Source of the DNA: Anaerolineae bacterium
GTDB taxonomy: Bacteria; Chloroflexota; Anaerolineae; Aggregatilineales; Aggregatilineaceae
Direction: 5' to 3'
Assembly: GCA_023382715.1 (NCBI GenBank)
Contig: JAHDWP010000006.1
Span: 1 to 64,000 of the forward strand
DNA length: 64,000 nt
The translations under genes and the position numbers were made by a program. This document shows positions 26,520 to 34,762 of this stretch, piece by piece (positions within the stretch are counted from its first letter, which is position 1; each line of letters begins with the position of its first letter). Below the pieces are notes generated by a model. That model was not told the origin of the DNA. It saw only the letters and a program-made list of their open reading frames with translations, and searched no databases.

Positions 26520-27107
26520 ATGGACTCCGACACTGTCTTGCTGGCGACCCTCTGGGTGACCGCCGGGGTGTTTGTGGGCGGCGTGGTGACGCCGCTGATC
26601 GTCGCGCGCAAGCGCGTCAACGAGTGGCTGGCGACGCTCGCCGGCGTCGTGCTGGGCGGCGTGGGGGGCGTGTTCCTGCTCGTGCCGCTGTGGTTATTGC
26701 TGCGCCTGCGCCCCGACCGCGAAGACAGCGGCCCGGCCTGGCAGCGCGATGCGATCTCTCTGGGAGAGGCGCTGGCGGAGACGGGCAGCGGCAGCCCGGC
26801 GGGCGCGCTGGCCGCGCTGCGCGCCAATTTCTGGCCGCGCGCGCGCAGCAAAGGCCATTCGCACCGCCTGACCTATCTCGGCGTCTTCCTGGCCCTGGCC
26901 GTCATCACCGGGGTCGAGGTGCTGCTGACGGTGGTGGACGTCCCCTTCGCCGTGACGGGGCCGCTGGTCGGGCTGTCAACGGGCAAGGTGATGCTGGTGG
27001 CGCTGTACTTCATGCATCTGCGCTACGACAGCCGCTGGTACGCGGCGGTGTTCGCCTCGGCGCTGCCCTTCGCCCTGCTGGCCTCGGTGATCCTGGCCCT
27101 GTCCTGA
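26520..27107 (+). CDS. coxD: cytochrome c oxidase subunit IV-like protein with N-terminal membrane domain
   Basis: A 195-residue protein. The C-terminal ~80 residues resemble prokaryotic oxidase subunit IV with three helices, including the diagnostic KVMLVALYFMHLRYDSRWY. The first ~65 residues form two further membrane helices (ATLWVTAGVFVGGVVTPLIV; GVVLGGVGGVFLLVPLWLLL) joined by an Arg-rich loop, not part of the usual ~100-residue subunit IV. It begins 20 bases after coxC and ends the operon. Confidence 0.82.
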   Translation: MDSDTVLLATLWVTAGVFVGGVVTPLIVARKRVNEWLATLAGVVLGGVGGVFLLVPLWLLLRLRPDREDSGPAWQRDAISLGEALAETGSGSPAGALAALRANFWPRARSKGHSHRLTYLGVFLALAVITGVEVLLTVVDVPFAVTGPLVGLSTGKVMLVALYFMHLRYDSRWYAAVFASALPFALLASVILALS

Positions 27108-27141
27108 TCGCGCCGCGCGCGCTATACTCCCGATGACCTTT

Positions 27142-27170
27142 GCGCCCCTCGCCGTCTCAGTGAGGGGCGC
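27142..27170 (+). terminator. hairpin after the cox operon
   Basis: GCGCCCCTC (27142-27150) pairs perfectly with GAGGGGCGC (27162-27170). It is followed by TGTGTT, so the U-tract is poor. It separates the cox operon from the phosphatase-like gene and could also lie in that gene's leader, because TATACT at 27123-27128 precedes it. Confidence 0.5.
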
Positions 27171-27197
27171 TGTGTTCAGAGCAGAAAGCGCAGCGCC

Positions 27198-27707
27198 ATG
27201 AGCCAGCCTTCCGATCCGCCCGTTCCCCGTGCTGTGTGGGTGCGCCCCGGCGCGCTGCTCGCCGGGCCTTACCCCGCCCCTCGCGACGACGCAAGGGCGC
27301 GCACCTGGCTGCGCGCCCTGCTGGCCGCCGGCATCATCATCTTCGTGGACCTGACCGAAGAGGGCGAGCGCCCGCCCTACCTGGAGATGCTGCGCGACGA
27401 GGCCGCGCGCGGCGGCTGGGGGGCGACCCACTACCGGCTGGCCATCCCCGACTTCGGCGTGCCAGACGAGGCGCACATGGTGGCCATCCTGGATACGATT
27501 GACGGGGCTGTTGCGGCGGGTCAGCCGGTCTACGTGCACTGTCTGGGCGGCGTGGGGCGGACGGGCACCGTCGTCGGCTGCCACCTGGCGCGGCATGGTG
27601 CGGACGGCGAAGAGGCGCTGCGCCGGGTCGCGGCGCTGCTCGGCGAGGGATCGCCCGAGACAGAAGCGCAGCGGCTGTTCGTGCGCCGCTGGGCGAAAGG
27701 GCGTTAG
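27198..27707 (+). CDS. protein tyrosine / dual-specificity phosphatase-like enzyme
   Basis: A 169-residue protein with the CX5R phosphatase loop HCLGGVGRTGT (Cys115) followed by a helix. FVDLTEEGE and ITHY-type segments, and a possible general-acid Asp in AIPDFGVPD, fit the cysteine-phosphatase fold of dual-specificity enzymes. It may act on phosphoproteins or phosphoinositol-like small molecules. It converges with the HAD hydrolase gene, whose end is 12 bases away. Confidence 0.85.
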   Translation: MSQPSDPPVPRAVWVRPGALLAGPYPAPRDDARARTWLRALLAAGIIIFVDLTEEGERPPYLEMLRDEAARGGWGATHYRLAIPDFGVPDEAHMVAILDTIDGAVAAGQPVYVHCLGGVGRTGTVVGCHLARHGADGEEALRRVAALLGEGSPETEAQRLFVRRWAKGR

Positions 27708-27719
27708 CACGACCGCCCG

Positions 27720-28913
27720 TCAGCCATCCAGCACGAGCGCCAGGCCCTCGTTCACATCGTCCACCAGGTGATCGGCGACGGCAGACAGGGCCGCGCGCTT
27801 GTCCGCGTTGGGCGAGACGCCAACGCCCACGACGCTCACTTCCAGCCCGGCGCGCTGGAGCAGGCTCGCCGCGCCGCGCACCGCCCGGATGCCGCCCGCC
27901 GCGTCCTCGCAGACGATCACGCGCGTCGAGCCTTCGCGCAGCCCGGTCAGCGGCCCACTGATCTCGCCATGCTCGACCAGCGCCGCCGCCGCGTGCAGCG
28001 CATCCGTCTCGGCCCCGGTCAGCGCGGCCCCCATCGCCGTCAGCGCCTGCACCGGCGACGGCTTGAGGTAGTCGGCGGCGGCGCGCCCGTTGCGCCAGGC
28101 CAGCCAGCCGACGCGCCCCTGCCCGATCAGCGGCAGCTTCCCCGCCAGCCCGACCAGCTCGACGGCCAGCTCTGCTTCGGGGGGGAAGCCGCTGGGCGGA
28201 TCGCCTGACGGCTCGCCGGGCGGCAGGTCGGCGGGCGGGCCGCTGGGTCGCGCGGTGAAGATGGTCGCGCCGTGTCCGGGCAGAGAGGCCCAGCCTAGCA
28301 GCCGCTCTCGTGTTGGCGCGTTGAGCAGGGCGATGTCGTAAGTGGCCAGGTAGCTTTCGCAGGCGAAGGCGGCGGGCTGGTTGTAGGTTGCGCTGAAGCG
28401 CGCGCTGCCCAGCGCGAGCGTCTGGAAGGCGCGCGTGGTCAGCGTCTCGCGCACGGCGTAGACGTTGCCCAGCAGCGCGCGCAGCAGCGGCAGATTGGCG
28501 GGGTCGGTGCGCGCGGACAGCAGCTCCAGGTAGCGCACGGCGGGATAGCGCCCATCGGTCTCGTGGCGAGCGATAGCGCGCGCCTCGGCGGTGAAATCCG
28601 GGCGCGCCAGGACGAGGCCCGCCGCGCCGATGGCGTCGAAGGTCGCTTCCAGCGTGTCGCGGCGCAGCGCGGGCGCGCGTTCGAGCGCAGCCAGCAGCAG
28701 CGCGCCCACGCACATCGCGCCGGAGTCCCACTCGTTGGTGAGGCCGCACGCCTCAAAGACGGCGATCTCATCTTCAGTGGGGCCGAGCGGCGGCTGGCCC
28801 AGGCGGGCCGCCAGGCGATTGACCAGCGTGCGCAGCGCGGTTTTGTAGCCGGCGGGATGGACGAGCACACCATCCACGTCGAGCAGGATCAGAGTGCGCG
28901 AGGGGATGTTCAC
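27720..28913 (-). CDS. HAD-superfamily hydrolase
   Basis: A 397-residue protein. The N-terminus has HAD motif I, LILLDVDGVLVHPAG, with the nucleophile and general acid as DVD. Motif II is IFTARPSG, and motif III/IV are near VIVCEDAAGGIRAVRGA and VVGVGVSPNADKRAAL, which resembles phosphoglycolate-phosphatase-like HADs. A long helical cap lies between. The start is GTG 28913, 9 bases after the stop of the small upstream gene on the same strand. The substrate is unknown. Confidence 0.8.
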   Translation of the reverse strand: MNIPSRTLILLDVDGVLVHPAGYKTALRTLVNRLAARLGQPPLGPTEDEIAVFEACGLTNEWDSGAMCVGALLLAALERAPALRRDTLEATFDAIGAAGLVLARPDFTAEARAIARHETDGRYPAVRYLELLSARTDPANLPLLRALLGNVYAVRETLTTRAFQTLALGSARFSATYNQPAAFACESYLATYDIALLNAPTRERLLGWASLPGHGATIFTARPSGPPADLPPGEPSGDPPSGFPPEAELAVELVGLAGKLPLIGQGRVGWLAWRNGRAAADYLKPSPVQALTAMGAALTGAETDALHAAAALVEHGEISGPLTGLREGSTRVIVCEDAAGGIRAVRGAASLLQRAGLEVSVVGVGVSPNADKRAALSAVADHLVDDVNEGLALVLDG

Positions 28914-28922
28914 CTGCGTCGC

Positions 28923-29252
28923 TCAGCTTTGATCCGTGCGCGGAGCCTGCGCAGCCAGATACGCCTCGTAGTCCTCGCGCTCGACCAGCTCGCCGCCGGT
29001 CACGTCGGCGCTGACGAAATGCCGGTTCTTATCGAAGTGAAAATGGGTCTCGATGCGCTCAAAACTCTTCTGGCCGACGATCACCTTGCGCGCGAAATAG
29101 CCGCCCAGATCCTCGGTCAGCGACAGATCATTGCTGCGGTTCAGGCGCACGCGGATCACTTCGCCAGTCTTGGCGGCGCGAACGTAGAAGTACAGCCCTT
29201 CCGGGTCGCCCGACTTGCCGCCACCACCCAATAGCCTTTTCAGAAAACTCAC
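28923..29252 (-). CDS. conserved small protein of unknown function
   Basis: A 109-residue protein not recognised. It begins VSFLKRLLGGGGKSGDPEG, a short amphipathic helix and Gly-rich hinge, followed by an alternating beta pattern (LYFYVRAAKTGEVIRVRLNR, ARKVIVGQKSFERIETHFHF). GTG 29252 lies behind a strong GAGGAGGGG, so the longer frame to 29339 is rejected. It is cotranscribed with the HAD hydrolase (9-base gap). Confidence 0.65.
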   Translation of the reverse strand: MSFLKRLLGGGGKSGDPEGLYFYVRAAKTGEVIRVRLNRSNDLSLTEDLGGYFARKVIVGQKSFERIETHFHFDKNRHFVSADVTGGELVEREDYEAYLAAQAPRTDQS

Positions 29253-29349
29253 GGGACACCCCTCCTCGGTACGTGTGGCCGTTAGCATACCACAGACTCG
29301 CCCCAGAGACGATGGGCGCGCGCAGCGGGAGCGTTTCATTGCCGGGGCA

Positions 29350-29446
29350 AAGGATCACCGCTGAGACGCAGAGAGCGCAGAGAAAAGAGAGTAAGGAGAG
29401 GATTCCAGTTTCTCTCTGCATCCTCTGCGCCTCGGTGGTTCAGGAC
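29350..29446. repeat. dispersed CGCAGAGACGCAGAG inverted-repeat element
   Basis: The left arm AAAGGATCACCGCTGAGACG and the right arm CTCTGCGCCTCGGTGGTTC flank an A/G-rich then C/T-rich centre. It shares wording with the copies at 6021, 39955 and 56884. The rest of 29253-29583 holds no gene; an isolated TATAAT lies at 29510-29515. Confidence 0.7.
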
Positions 29447-29543
29447 TCCGTCCCTATTGTGAGTACATCTTTCGTGCCGGATCGCCAACCCGCCGCCGCA
29501 GCTTTCGGGTATAATGACAGCAGGCGGAATCCGAACGTCAATC

Positions 29544-29572
29544 TTGTCAGCGTGCCTCAACGATGCTATAAT
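29544..29572 (+). promoter_or_regulatory. promoter of tRNA-Val
   Basis: TTGTCA (29544-29549), 17 bases, TATAAT (29567-29572). The tRNA begins 12 bases downstream. Confidence 0.8.
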
Positions 29573-29583
29573 GCGCGCATCAT

Positions 29584-29657
<74 letters not shown>

Positions 29658-29670
29658 CTCGCATACAGAT

Positions 29671-29699
29671 GCCGCCGGACTGATTCGGCGGCGTTTTGA
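29671..29699 (+). terminator. rho-independent terminator after tRNA-Val
   Basis: GCCGCCG (29671-29677) pairs with CGGCGGC (29686-29692) and is followed by GTTTTGATTT. Confidence 0.85.
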
Positions 29700-29719
29700 T
29701 TTCTCGGTGACACGATCCA

Positions 29720-31711
29720 GTGAACAATCCTTCTCGTCCTTCATTGTTGGCGCGCCGCCTGGACAAAGCCCTGTTCTGGCTGCGCTGGCCCCTGCTGATC
29801 GGCGTGGCGCTGCTCGGCCCGCTGGCCGGCGACGCTCTGCCCGCTACGCCCGCCTATCGCGCCGAGGGCGTGCTGGCCGGGCTGCTCGCCGGGGCCGCAG
29901 CGACTATGCTGCTGGGGCTGCTGGCGCTCAGCCGGCTTGCGGGAAATCGCCCGCTGGGCGTGCTGAGCGCGCTGCTGGACAGCGTAGTGACAGCGATCTT
30001 CCTCTGGGCCTATGGTGGTGCAACACCGCCGCTGCTCGTCCTGGGCGCGCTGACCGTTCTGGCGGCATCCTTGCGCTTCGGCTGGCAGGGGACGGCGCTC
30101 AGCGTGATTCTGCTGGCGCTGACCGGCCTGCCGGCCCTCGCCCTGCTCGATACGCTCTCAAGCGCTCTGCTGATCAACTGGGCGCTCAGCCTGGCTCTAC
30201 TGGCCGTCCTGGGCGCGCTGGGCGCTGCTGTGCGCGGGCGCGGCGAGGCCCCCTGGAAGGAACGGCTGGACGAAGCTCAGCGCCTGCGCGCCGCCCGCGA
30301 GCGCGCGCGCGCCATCTATGAGATGGCCAACGCCCTCAGCGCCACGCTCGACCATCGCCGCGTGCTCGAAGCGGCCCAGGGTATCGGCACGCTGGCTCTT
30401 CGCGAAGAGCTGGGGCCAGAGGTGCGCCTGATCAGCGCCGTGCTGCTCTTCCAGGGCGAAGATAACCTGCTGCGCGTGATCACCGCGCGCGGCCTGACGC
30501 GCGCCGACGAAGCGGTCGCCGTGCCGGGGCGACAGGGCGTGCTCGGCCTGGCGCTCAAGAGCAGCGGGCCGATCTTCGCCAATGAAGGCAACCTTGACCC
30601 GGAGCTGCGCTACTTTGTCGCCTTCCAGGGCGCTAAATCCATCCTGGCCATTCCGCTGCGCGCGGGATTTGACGTGTATGGAGCGGTGGTCTTTGGCGCG
30701 GATCAGGCCAACGCCTTCTCCGATGAGCACGTCGAACTGATGACGGCCATCGGCACGCAGTCCACGCTGGCGCTGCAAAACGCCGTGCTGTACCAGAATC
30801 TGCTGGGCGAGAAAGAGCGCATTGTGGAGGTGGAAGAAGACGCCCGCAAGAAGCTCTCGCGCGATCTGCACGACGGCCCCACGCAGACGGTGGCAGCCAT
30901 CGCCATGCGTGTCAACTACATCCGTCGCCTGGTGCAGCAGCAGCCCCAGCAAGCCCTCGAAGAGCTGTGGCGTATCGAAGACCTGGCGCGCCGCACGACG
31001 AAAGAGATCCGTCACATGCTCTTCACGCTGCGCCCGCTCGTGCTCGAAAGCCGGGGTTTGCTGGCCGCGCTGGAACAACTCGCCGAGAAGATGCGCGACA
31101 CCTACGACACCGCCGTGCTGGTCGAGGGCGCGCCCGATGTCGAGCGGCTGCTCGACCCGAACGCGCAGGGCGTGCTGTTCTACATCGTCGAGGAAGCGGT
31201 CAACAATGCGCGCAAGCACGCCAGGTCCAGCGCCATCTGGGTGCGCCTCTTCACCCAGAACGGGCTGGTGATCGTAGAGATCGAGGACAACGGCGTGGGC
31301 TTCGATGTGGAGGCGGTCGGCGCGGGCTACGAACAGCGCGGCAGCCTGGGCATGATCAACATGCGCGAGCGGGCAGAACTCATTGAAGGCACGCTGCGCA
31401 TTGACAGCGCGCCCGGCCAGGGCGCGCGCATCCGCGTGCTGATCCCGCTGCGCGCGGCGGCTGACTCGGCGGCACAAGAGGGGGAGCCTGCGCCGCCGTT
31501 GCACCTGCAGAGCCAGCGGGCGACTTCGCGCCCGCCGGACTCGGCGCAGAGCGCACCGCCAGCGCCGCCTGAGGCCAGGACGCCGACAGGCTCGCTCAAG
31601 CCCTCCCCTGTGCAGCGCACCCCCACCGGCCCGCTCAAGCCGCTGCCCGCGCGCTCGCGGGCGAAGCGGGCGTCTCCGCCCCCCTCTGACGAGTTGGACG
31701 CCAGGCATTGA
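29720..31711 (+). CDS. sensor histidine kinase (membrane, GAF, HisKA_3, HATPase)
   Basis: A 663-residue NarL/DegS-class kinase. Residues 20-180 are hydrophobic (about six membrane helices). A GAF domain spans about 205-365 (EMANALSATLDHRRVLEAAQ, AIPLRAGFDVYGAVVFG). The dimerisation/phosphorylation site is SRDLHDGPTQTVAAIAMR with His384, and the ATPase has N-box EEAVNNARKHA, G1 IEDNGVGFD and G2 RGSLGMINMRERAEL. A Pro-rich tail of about 80 residues (KPSPVQRTPTGPLKP-like) ends the protein. It starts at GTG 29720. No LuxR-type response regulator is adjacent, so the partner is elsewhere. Confidence 0.93.
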   Translation: MNNPSRPSLLARRLDKALFWLRWPLLIGVALLGPLAGDALPATPAYRAEGVLAGLLAGAAATMLLGLLALSRLAGNRPLGVLSALLDSVVTAIFLWAYGGATPPLLVLGALTVLAASLRFGWQGTALSVILLALTGLPALALLDTLSSALLINWALSLALLAVLGALGAAVRGRGEAPWKERLDEAQRLRAARERARAIYEMANALSATLDHRRVLEAAQGIGTLALREELGPEVRLISAVLLFQGEDNLLRVITARGLTRADEAVAVPGRQGVLGLALKSSGPIFANEGNLDPELRYFVAFQGAKSILAIPLRAGFDVYGAVVFGADQANAFSDEHVELMTAIGTQSTLALQNAVLYQNLLGEKERIVEVEEDARKKLSRDLHDGPTQTVAAIAMRVNYIRRLVQQQPQQALEELWRIEDLARRTTKEIRHMLFTLRPLVLESRGLLAALEQLAEKMRDTYDTAVLVEGAPDVERLLDPNAQGVLFYIVEEAVNNARKHARSSAIWVRLFTQNGLVIVEIEDNGVGFDVEAVGAGYEQRGSLGMINMRERAELIEGTLRIDSAPGQGARIRVLIPLRAAADSAAQEGEPAPPLHLQSQRATSRPPDSAQSAPPAPPEARTPTGSLKPSPVQRTPTGPLKPLPARSRAKRASPPPSDELDARH

Positions 31712-31806
31712 TCTCATCCCCCAACTCTCTCCGTAAACGAAGAGAGGAAGTCGCTATGCGGTCAAGTCCTCTCTCCACACGCGGAGAGGGAGCTTAGGGG
31801 TGAGAT
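31710..31806. repeat. CTCTCTCC inverted-repeat intergenic element
   Basis: CTCATCCCCCAACTCTCTCC and GGAGAGGGAGCTTAGGGGTG are imperfect reverse complements around GAAGAGAGGAAGTC. Similar CCTCACCCC...GGGGTGAGG ends occur at 41130-41226. Confidence 0.65.
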
Positions 31807-31907
31807 AAATCTGTCAGTCAGGGTTTCTCAAGCGGCCCCTGAGCATAGTCCCCGTTGCGGTCAGGCCACAGAAGCATGGCAATATACCATTGCGGGGCGC
31901 AGGCGGC

Positions 31908-32186
31908 TCAGATGAAGAAGGACAGCACGATCAGCACGGCCATGAACGCAGCGGCGAGCATCCCCATGTGCTTCAGGTCAGAGACCACGTAGGCATATTC
32001 GCGGCGCAGGTCAACCGGGCCGCGCGCCTTGCTGGCCGGGGCCGCCTGGACGACGGGGGAGGGGGCACTGGGCGCTTCGCTGCGCAGCGCGGGCTGCTCC
32101 GGCAGTTCGCCGCTGTGCTGCAATTCGCGGCGGGCACGTTCCAGCGTTTCGCTCGGCAGGTTGGGTCTGCGGATTTTCTTAGCCAT
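31908..32186 (-). CDS. small tail-anchored hypothetical protein
   Basis: A 92-residue protein. A basic N-terminus (MAKKIRRPNLPSETLERARR) leads into a Pro/Ala/Ser-rich disordered stretch and a single C-terminal membrane helix (MGMLAAAFMAVLIVLSFFI) ending within one residue of the stop. The topology suggests a tail anchor with the bulk in the cytoplasm. No family recognised. It is alone between repeats. Confidence 0.6.
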   Translation of the reverse strand: MAKKIRRPNLPSETLERARRELQHSGELPEQPALRSEAPSAPSPVVQAAPASKARGPVDLRREYAYVVSDLKHMGMLAAAFMAVLIVLSFFI

Positions 32187-32281
32187 CGGCGTTGTCCGGT
32201 CTCCTCACAGGAAAGTCTCATCTCAGCGAGCGTGTACAAAGCTCGTCAGCGACTCGCTTGACGCAACGCGAAGCAAGTTCC

Positions 32282-32311
32282 CGTAGGGGCGTATTGCAAT
32301 ACGCCCCTACG
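32282..32311. repeat. perfect 30-base palindrome
   Basis: CGTAGGGGCGTATTG (32282-32296) and CAATACGCCCCTACG (32297-32311) are exact reverse complements with no spacer. Near copies lie at 39591-39620 and 44225-44249. Confidence 0.8.
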
Positions 32312-32378
32312 AAGAGCGCTCTACCTGACACGTTTGCACGCCCCTTCTTGCAGCGCCCAAGTGTACCACATCCTGGCG

Positions 32379-33491
32379 CTAACGTCCGCTGCTGACCAGC
32401 TTGCCGAAGACGATCATGCGCTGGGTGTCCACGCGGTAGGGGTGGCAGGTGATCAGCGTGACGACGGGGGTGCTGCCCGGCTCCAGCACCCAGACATCGG
32501 TCGGCGCAACCACCTGCTTGTCGAAGACGACGTAGGTGTGCCAGCGCCCGTTGTTGGCCTGCACGCGAATCTCGTCGCCCGGTTCCAGGTACTGGATGTC
32601 GCGGAAGATCTCGCCGTAGATGTCGTTGTGCGCGGTGAGCACCATGTTGGCGTCTTCGCCGGGGTTGGCGCTGCCCAGGTAGTGTCCGACGCCCTTGACC
32701 AGGTTGTACCAGTCATCGCCGCCGTAGATCGAAGCGTCTACCTGCACCTGGGCCGTCTCAATGGCGATGCGCACCGGGCTGCTGGCCTGCGGCGCGAAAC
32801 GTTCGGCCTGTGGCGCGACCAACTGGGCCATCGCCACCGGGCGGATGCTGGACGGCAGCTCGTCCAGATTAAAGGCGCCCTCGCCGCCGGTTACTTCCGG
32901 CGAGTAGTGACCGCCGGGCAGCACGTAGTCGGCCAGGCGGACGCTCAGCTCTGGCAGGGGTGTCGGCGTGGCGCGCATGGCGTCGGCCTCGCGCTGCACT
33001 TCCGCCGACTTCTGCTCCAGCGCCTCGATCCGGTCCTGCTCGATGATCAACTGGTAAGCGCCCACGACCAGCACCGTGAGCACGCCGATCACCGCTGCAA
33101 CCTCGATCAGCAGCAGCGGCTTGTCCCAGGCAGCGCGCCGACGCGAGACGTGGCGCGCGGGCGCGCCTGTCGCCGGTTCTGGGGCGGGCGGCGGACGGCG
33201 GGCGGGCGCGCGCTCCTCTTCCAGCTCGTCTTCGAAGCGCGGCACATCGTCGGTGAGGTCGTAGGTGACGGGTGGCTCTGGCGGCGAGAGATCTTCCGCC
33301 GCTTCGTGCTGTTGGGGAGGCGGCGCGGGCAGTTCTGGCGGCGCATCGAGGGGGGCGGCCAGCGGCGCCACGCGGCGGCCCTGCGCCTGCAAGCGCTGCA
33401 GGCGTTCCTGGCGCGCCTCGCGCTTGCGGACGGCGAGGATGCGCTCCAATTCCTCGATGGATAGCTCGTCAACGGCTCGCTTGTCGCGCAT
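32379..33491 (-). CDS. sortase-family transpeptidase
   Basis: A 370-residue membrane-bound cysteine transpeptidase. The N-terminal ~125 residues are charged and Pro-rich, followed by one membrane helix (LLLIEVAAVIGVLTVLVVGA) and a short linker with an ATPTPLPEL stretch. The sortase beta-barrel carries the catalytic triad His288 (VLTAHNDIYGEIF), Cys349 (TLITCHPY) and Arg358 (DTQRMIVFGKL). The long cytoplasmic N-terminal region is unusual for housekeeping sortases. No LPXTG-type substrate gene is evident nearby. Orientation is N-in, C-out. Confidence 0.9.
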   Translation of the reverse strand: MRDKRAVDELSIEELERILAVRKREARQERLQRLQAQGRRVAPLAAPLDAPPELPAPPPQQHEAAEDLSPPEPPVTYDLTDDVPRFEDELEEERAPARRPPPAPEPATGAPARHVSRRRAAWDKPLLLIEVAAVIGVLTVLVVGAYQLIIEQDRIEALEQKSAEVQREADAMRATPTPLPELSVRLADYVLPGGHYSPEVTGGEGAFNLDELPSSIRPVAMAQLVAPQAERFAPQASSPVRIAIETAQVQVDASIYGGDDWYNLVKGVGHYLGSANPGEDANMVLTAHNDIYGEIFRDIQYLEPGDEIRVQANNGRWHTYVVFDKQVVAPTDVWVLEPGSTPVVTLITCHPYRVDTQRMIVFGKLVSSGR

Positions 33492-33499
33492 ACCGCTAA

Positions 33500-33640
33500 A
33501 TCCTGGGTTGGTGATTGGTTGATGACTGCCGGTGATCGCTCAGACCGATCTGCGATCGTGCTATCCCAGACAGCACAGCCACCCAAAACCCACCCTCAGA
33601 AACCGATCCCTGATCACCAACCACCAATAACCCGTATCGC
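33500..33640. repeat. GGTTGGT / ACCAACC inverted-repeat spacer
   Basis: TGGGTTGGTGATTGGTTGAT at 33502-33525 faces GATCACCAACCACCAATAAC at 33613-33635. The arms can pair over the intervening ~90 bases. Same design as 13514-13712. Confidence 0.6.
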
Positions 33641-33678
33641 CAAATCTGCGCCCCAGAGTATAGCACGACTCGACGCGG

Positions 33679-34488
33679 CTAACGCCGCTTGCCGGCGACG
33701 GCGAAGACCTCGCGCTCGAAGAACCAGCGGAAGGGGGGCCAGTGGAACAGGACGTGACGCAGCGCGGCCAGCACGATGAATTCCTGGCGGCGCTGGGGCG
33801 GGGAAGCCAGCCATACGCGCCCGGCAAACCCGGCCTGGCGCAGCGCCCGGCGCAGGCTGAGCAGCGACTGCTCGTTGACGTGCACATCGCGGTTGTGCTC
33901 GACGAGGAACTGGCGCGGGTCGGCGGGATAAGACGCGCCCTGCCCGATCAGCCGCCGGAAGAGGCGCACGACCGGGTAAGCGTAACGGTCGTACCAGGCG
34001 TTGGGCGCAGTGTGGATGATCAGCACCCCGCCGTCTTTGAGGACGCGGTACGCCTCTAGCAAGGCTGCGTGCAGCTCCCAGGGATGCAAGTGCTCCACGA
34101 TGTCGAACATCAGCACGCGGTCGAAGGCGTGCGCCGGGTAGGGGAAGTGCTTGGCGTCGGCCTGAGCCAGCCCCATCCTGCCCGGCGTGTCGCCGGCGTC
34201 GCGGGCGATCACCCCGCGCGCCAGCTTGATCGCGGCGCGGGCGTAGTCGAAGCCGCAGGCGTCCGCGCCCAGCCGCGCGCAATGGCGCACGATCTCGCCG
34301 CGCCCACAGGCCACGTCGAGCACCGTCATGCCCGGCGCGACCGCCGCCAGGGCAAAGGCCGCCTCCAATCGCCGCGAGAGATTCTCGCCGTCGCTGGTCA
34401 GAAAGTCCTCATAGCCTTCGCAGGCGGTCAGGAAATACTCTTCGGTATAACGCTCTGGCGCGATGGGGGCCGGACGCTGGTCGGTCAA
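33679..34488 (-). CDS. class I SAM-dependent methyltransferase
   Basis: A 269-residue enzyme. Motif I is TVLDVACGRGEIVRHCA, the acidic residue lies in ACGFDYARAAI, motif II in LAQADAKHFPYPAHAF, followed by DRVLMFDIVEHLHPWEL and a KDGGVLIIHTAPN strand. The N-terminal ~80 residues are an added helical cap (YTEEYFLTACEGYEDFLT). It starts at TTG 34488, 9 bases after GAGG. The substrate is unknown; a polysaccharide or lipid role is possible. Confidence 0.85.
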   Translation of the reverse strand: MTDQRPAPIAPERYTEEYFLTACEGYEDFLTSDGENLSRRLEAAFALAAVAPGMTVLDVACGRGEIVRHCARLGADACGFDYARAAIKLARGVIARDAGDTPGRMGLAQADAKHFPYPAHAFDRVLMFDIVEHLHPWELHAALLEAYRVLKDGGVLIIHTAPNAWYDRYAYPVVRLFRRLIGQGASYPADPRQFLVEHNRDVHVNEQSLLSLRRALRQAGFAGRVWLASPPQRRQEFIVLAALRHVLFHWPPFRWFFEREVFAVAGKRR

Positions 34489-34599
34489 CGCATGATCCTC
34501 AGGTGGTGGAGGTGGCGGGCTGATCCGCCGCGATTATACAAAGCGCGGAGAGGGCGTGCCATTGGATGCAAACGGTGGGTGCGTGCCAAGGTTGACAGC

Positions 34600-34715
34600 G
34601 AGTCGCCGGGCACAGCGAGGCTGGGGGTGAGGTCAACCAGGGTGCAGCAGAGCAGCACCCACCCTGACAGGTTTTGCACGTACCCCAAACGGTCAGACTT
34701 CCGAAGTCTTGCGGC
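34600..34715. repeat. repeat-rich intergenic region
   Basis: Contains GGGTGCAGCAGAGCAGCACC (a copy of the GCAGCAGAGCAG word), GAGGCTGGGGGTGAGGTCAA (also at 18941) and the palindrome AGACTTCCGAAGTCT. No gene in 34489-34762. A TATAAT at 34538-34533 on the minus strand may serve the methyltransferase gene. Confidence 0.5.
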
Positions 34716-34762
34716 GGCGTACACCGTCGCCAGCCATCGCCGGCAGCGCGGGCAGCGGCCCG

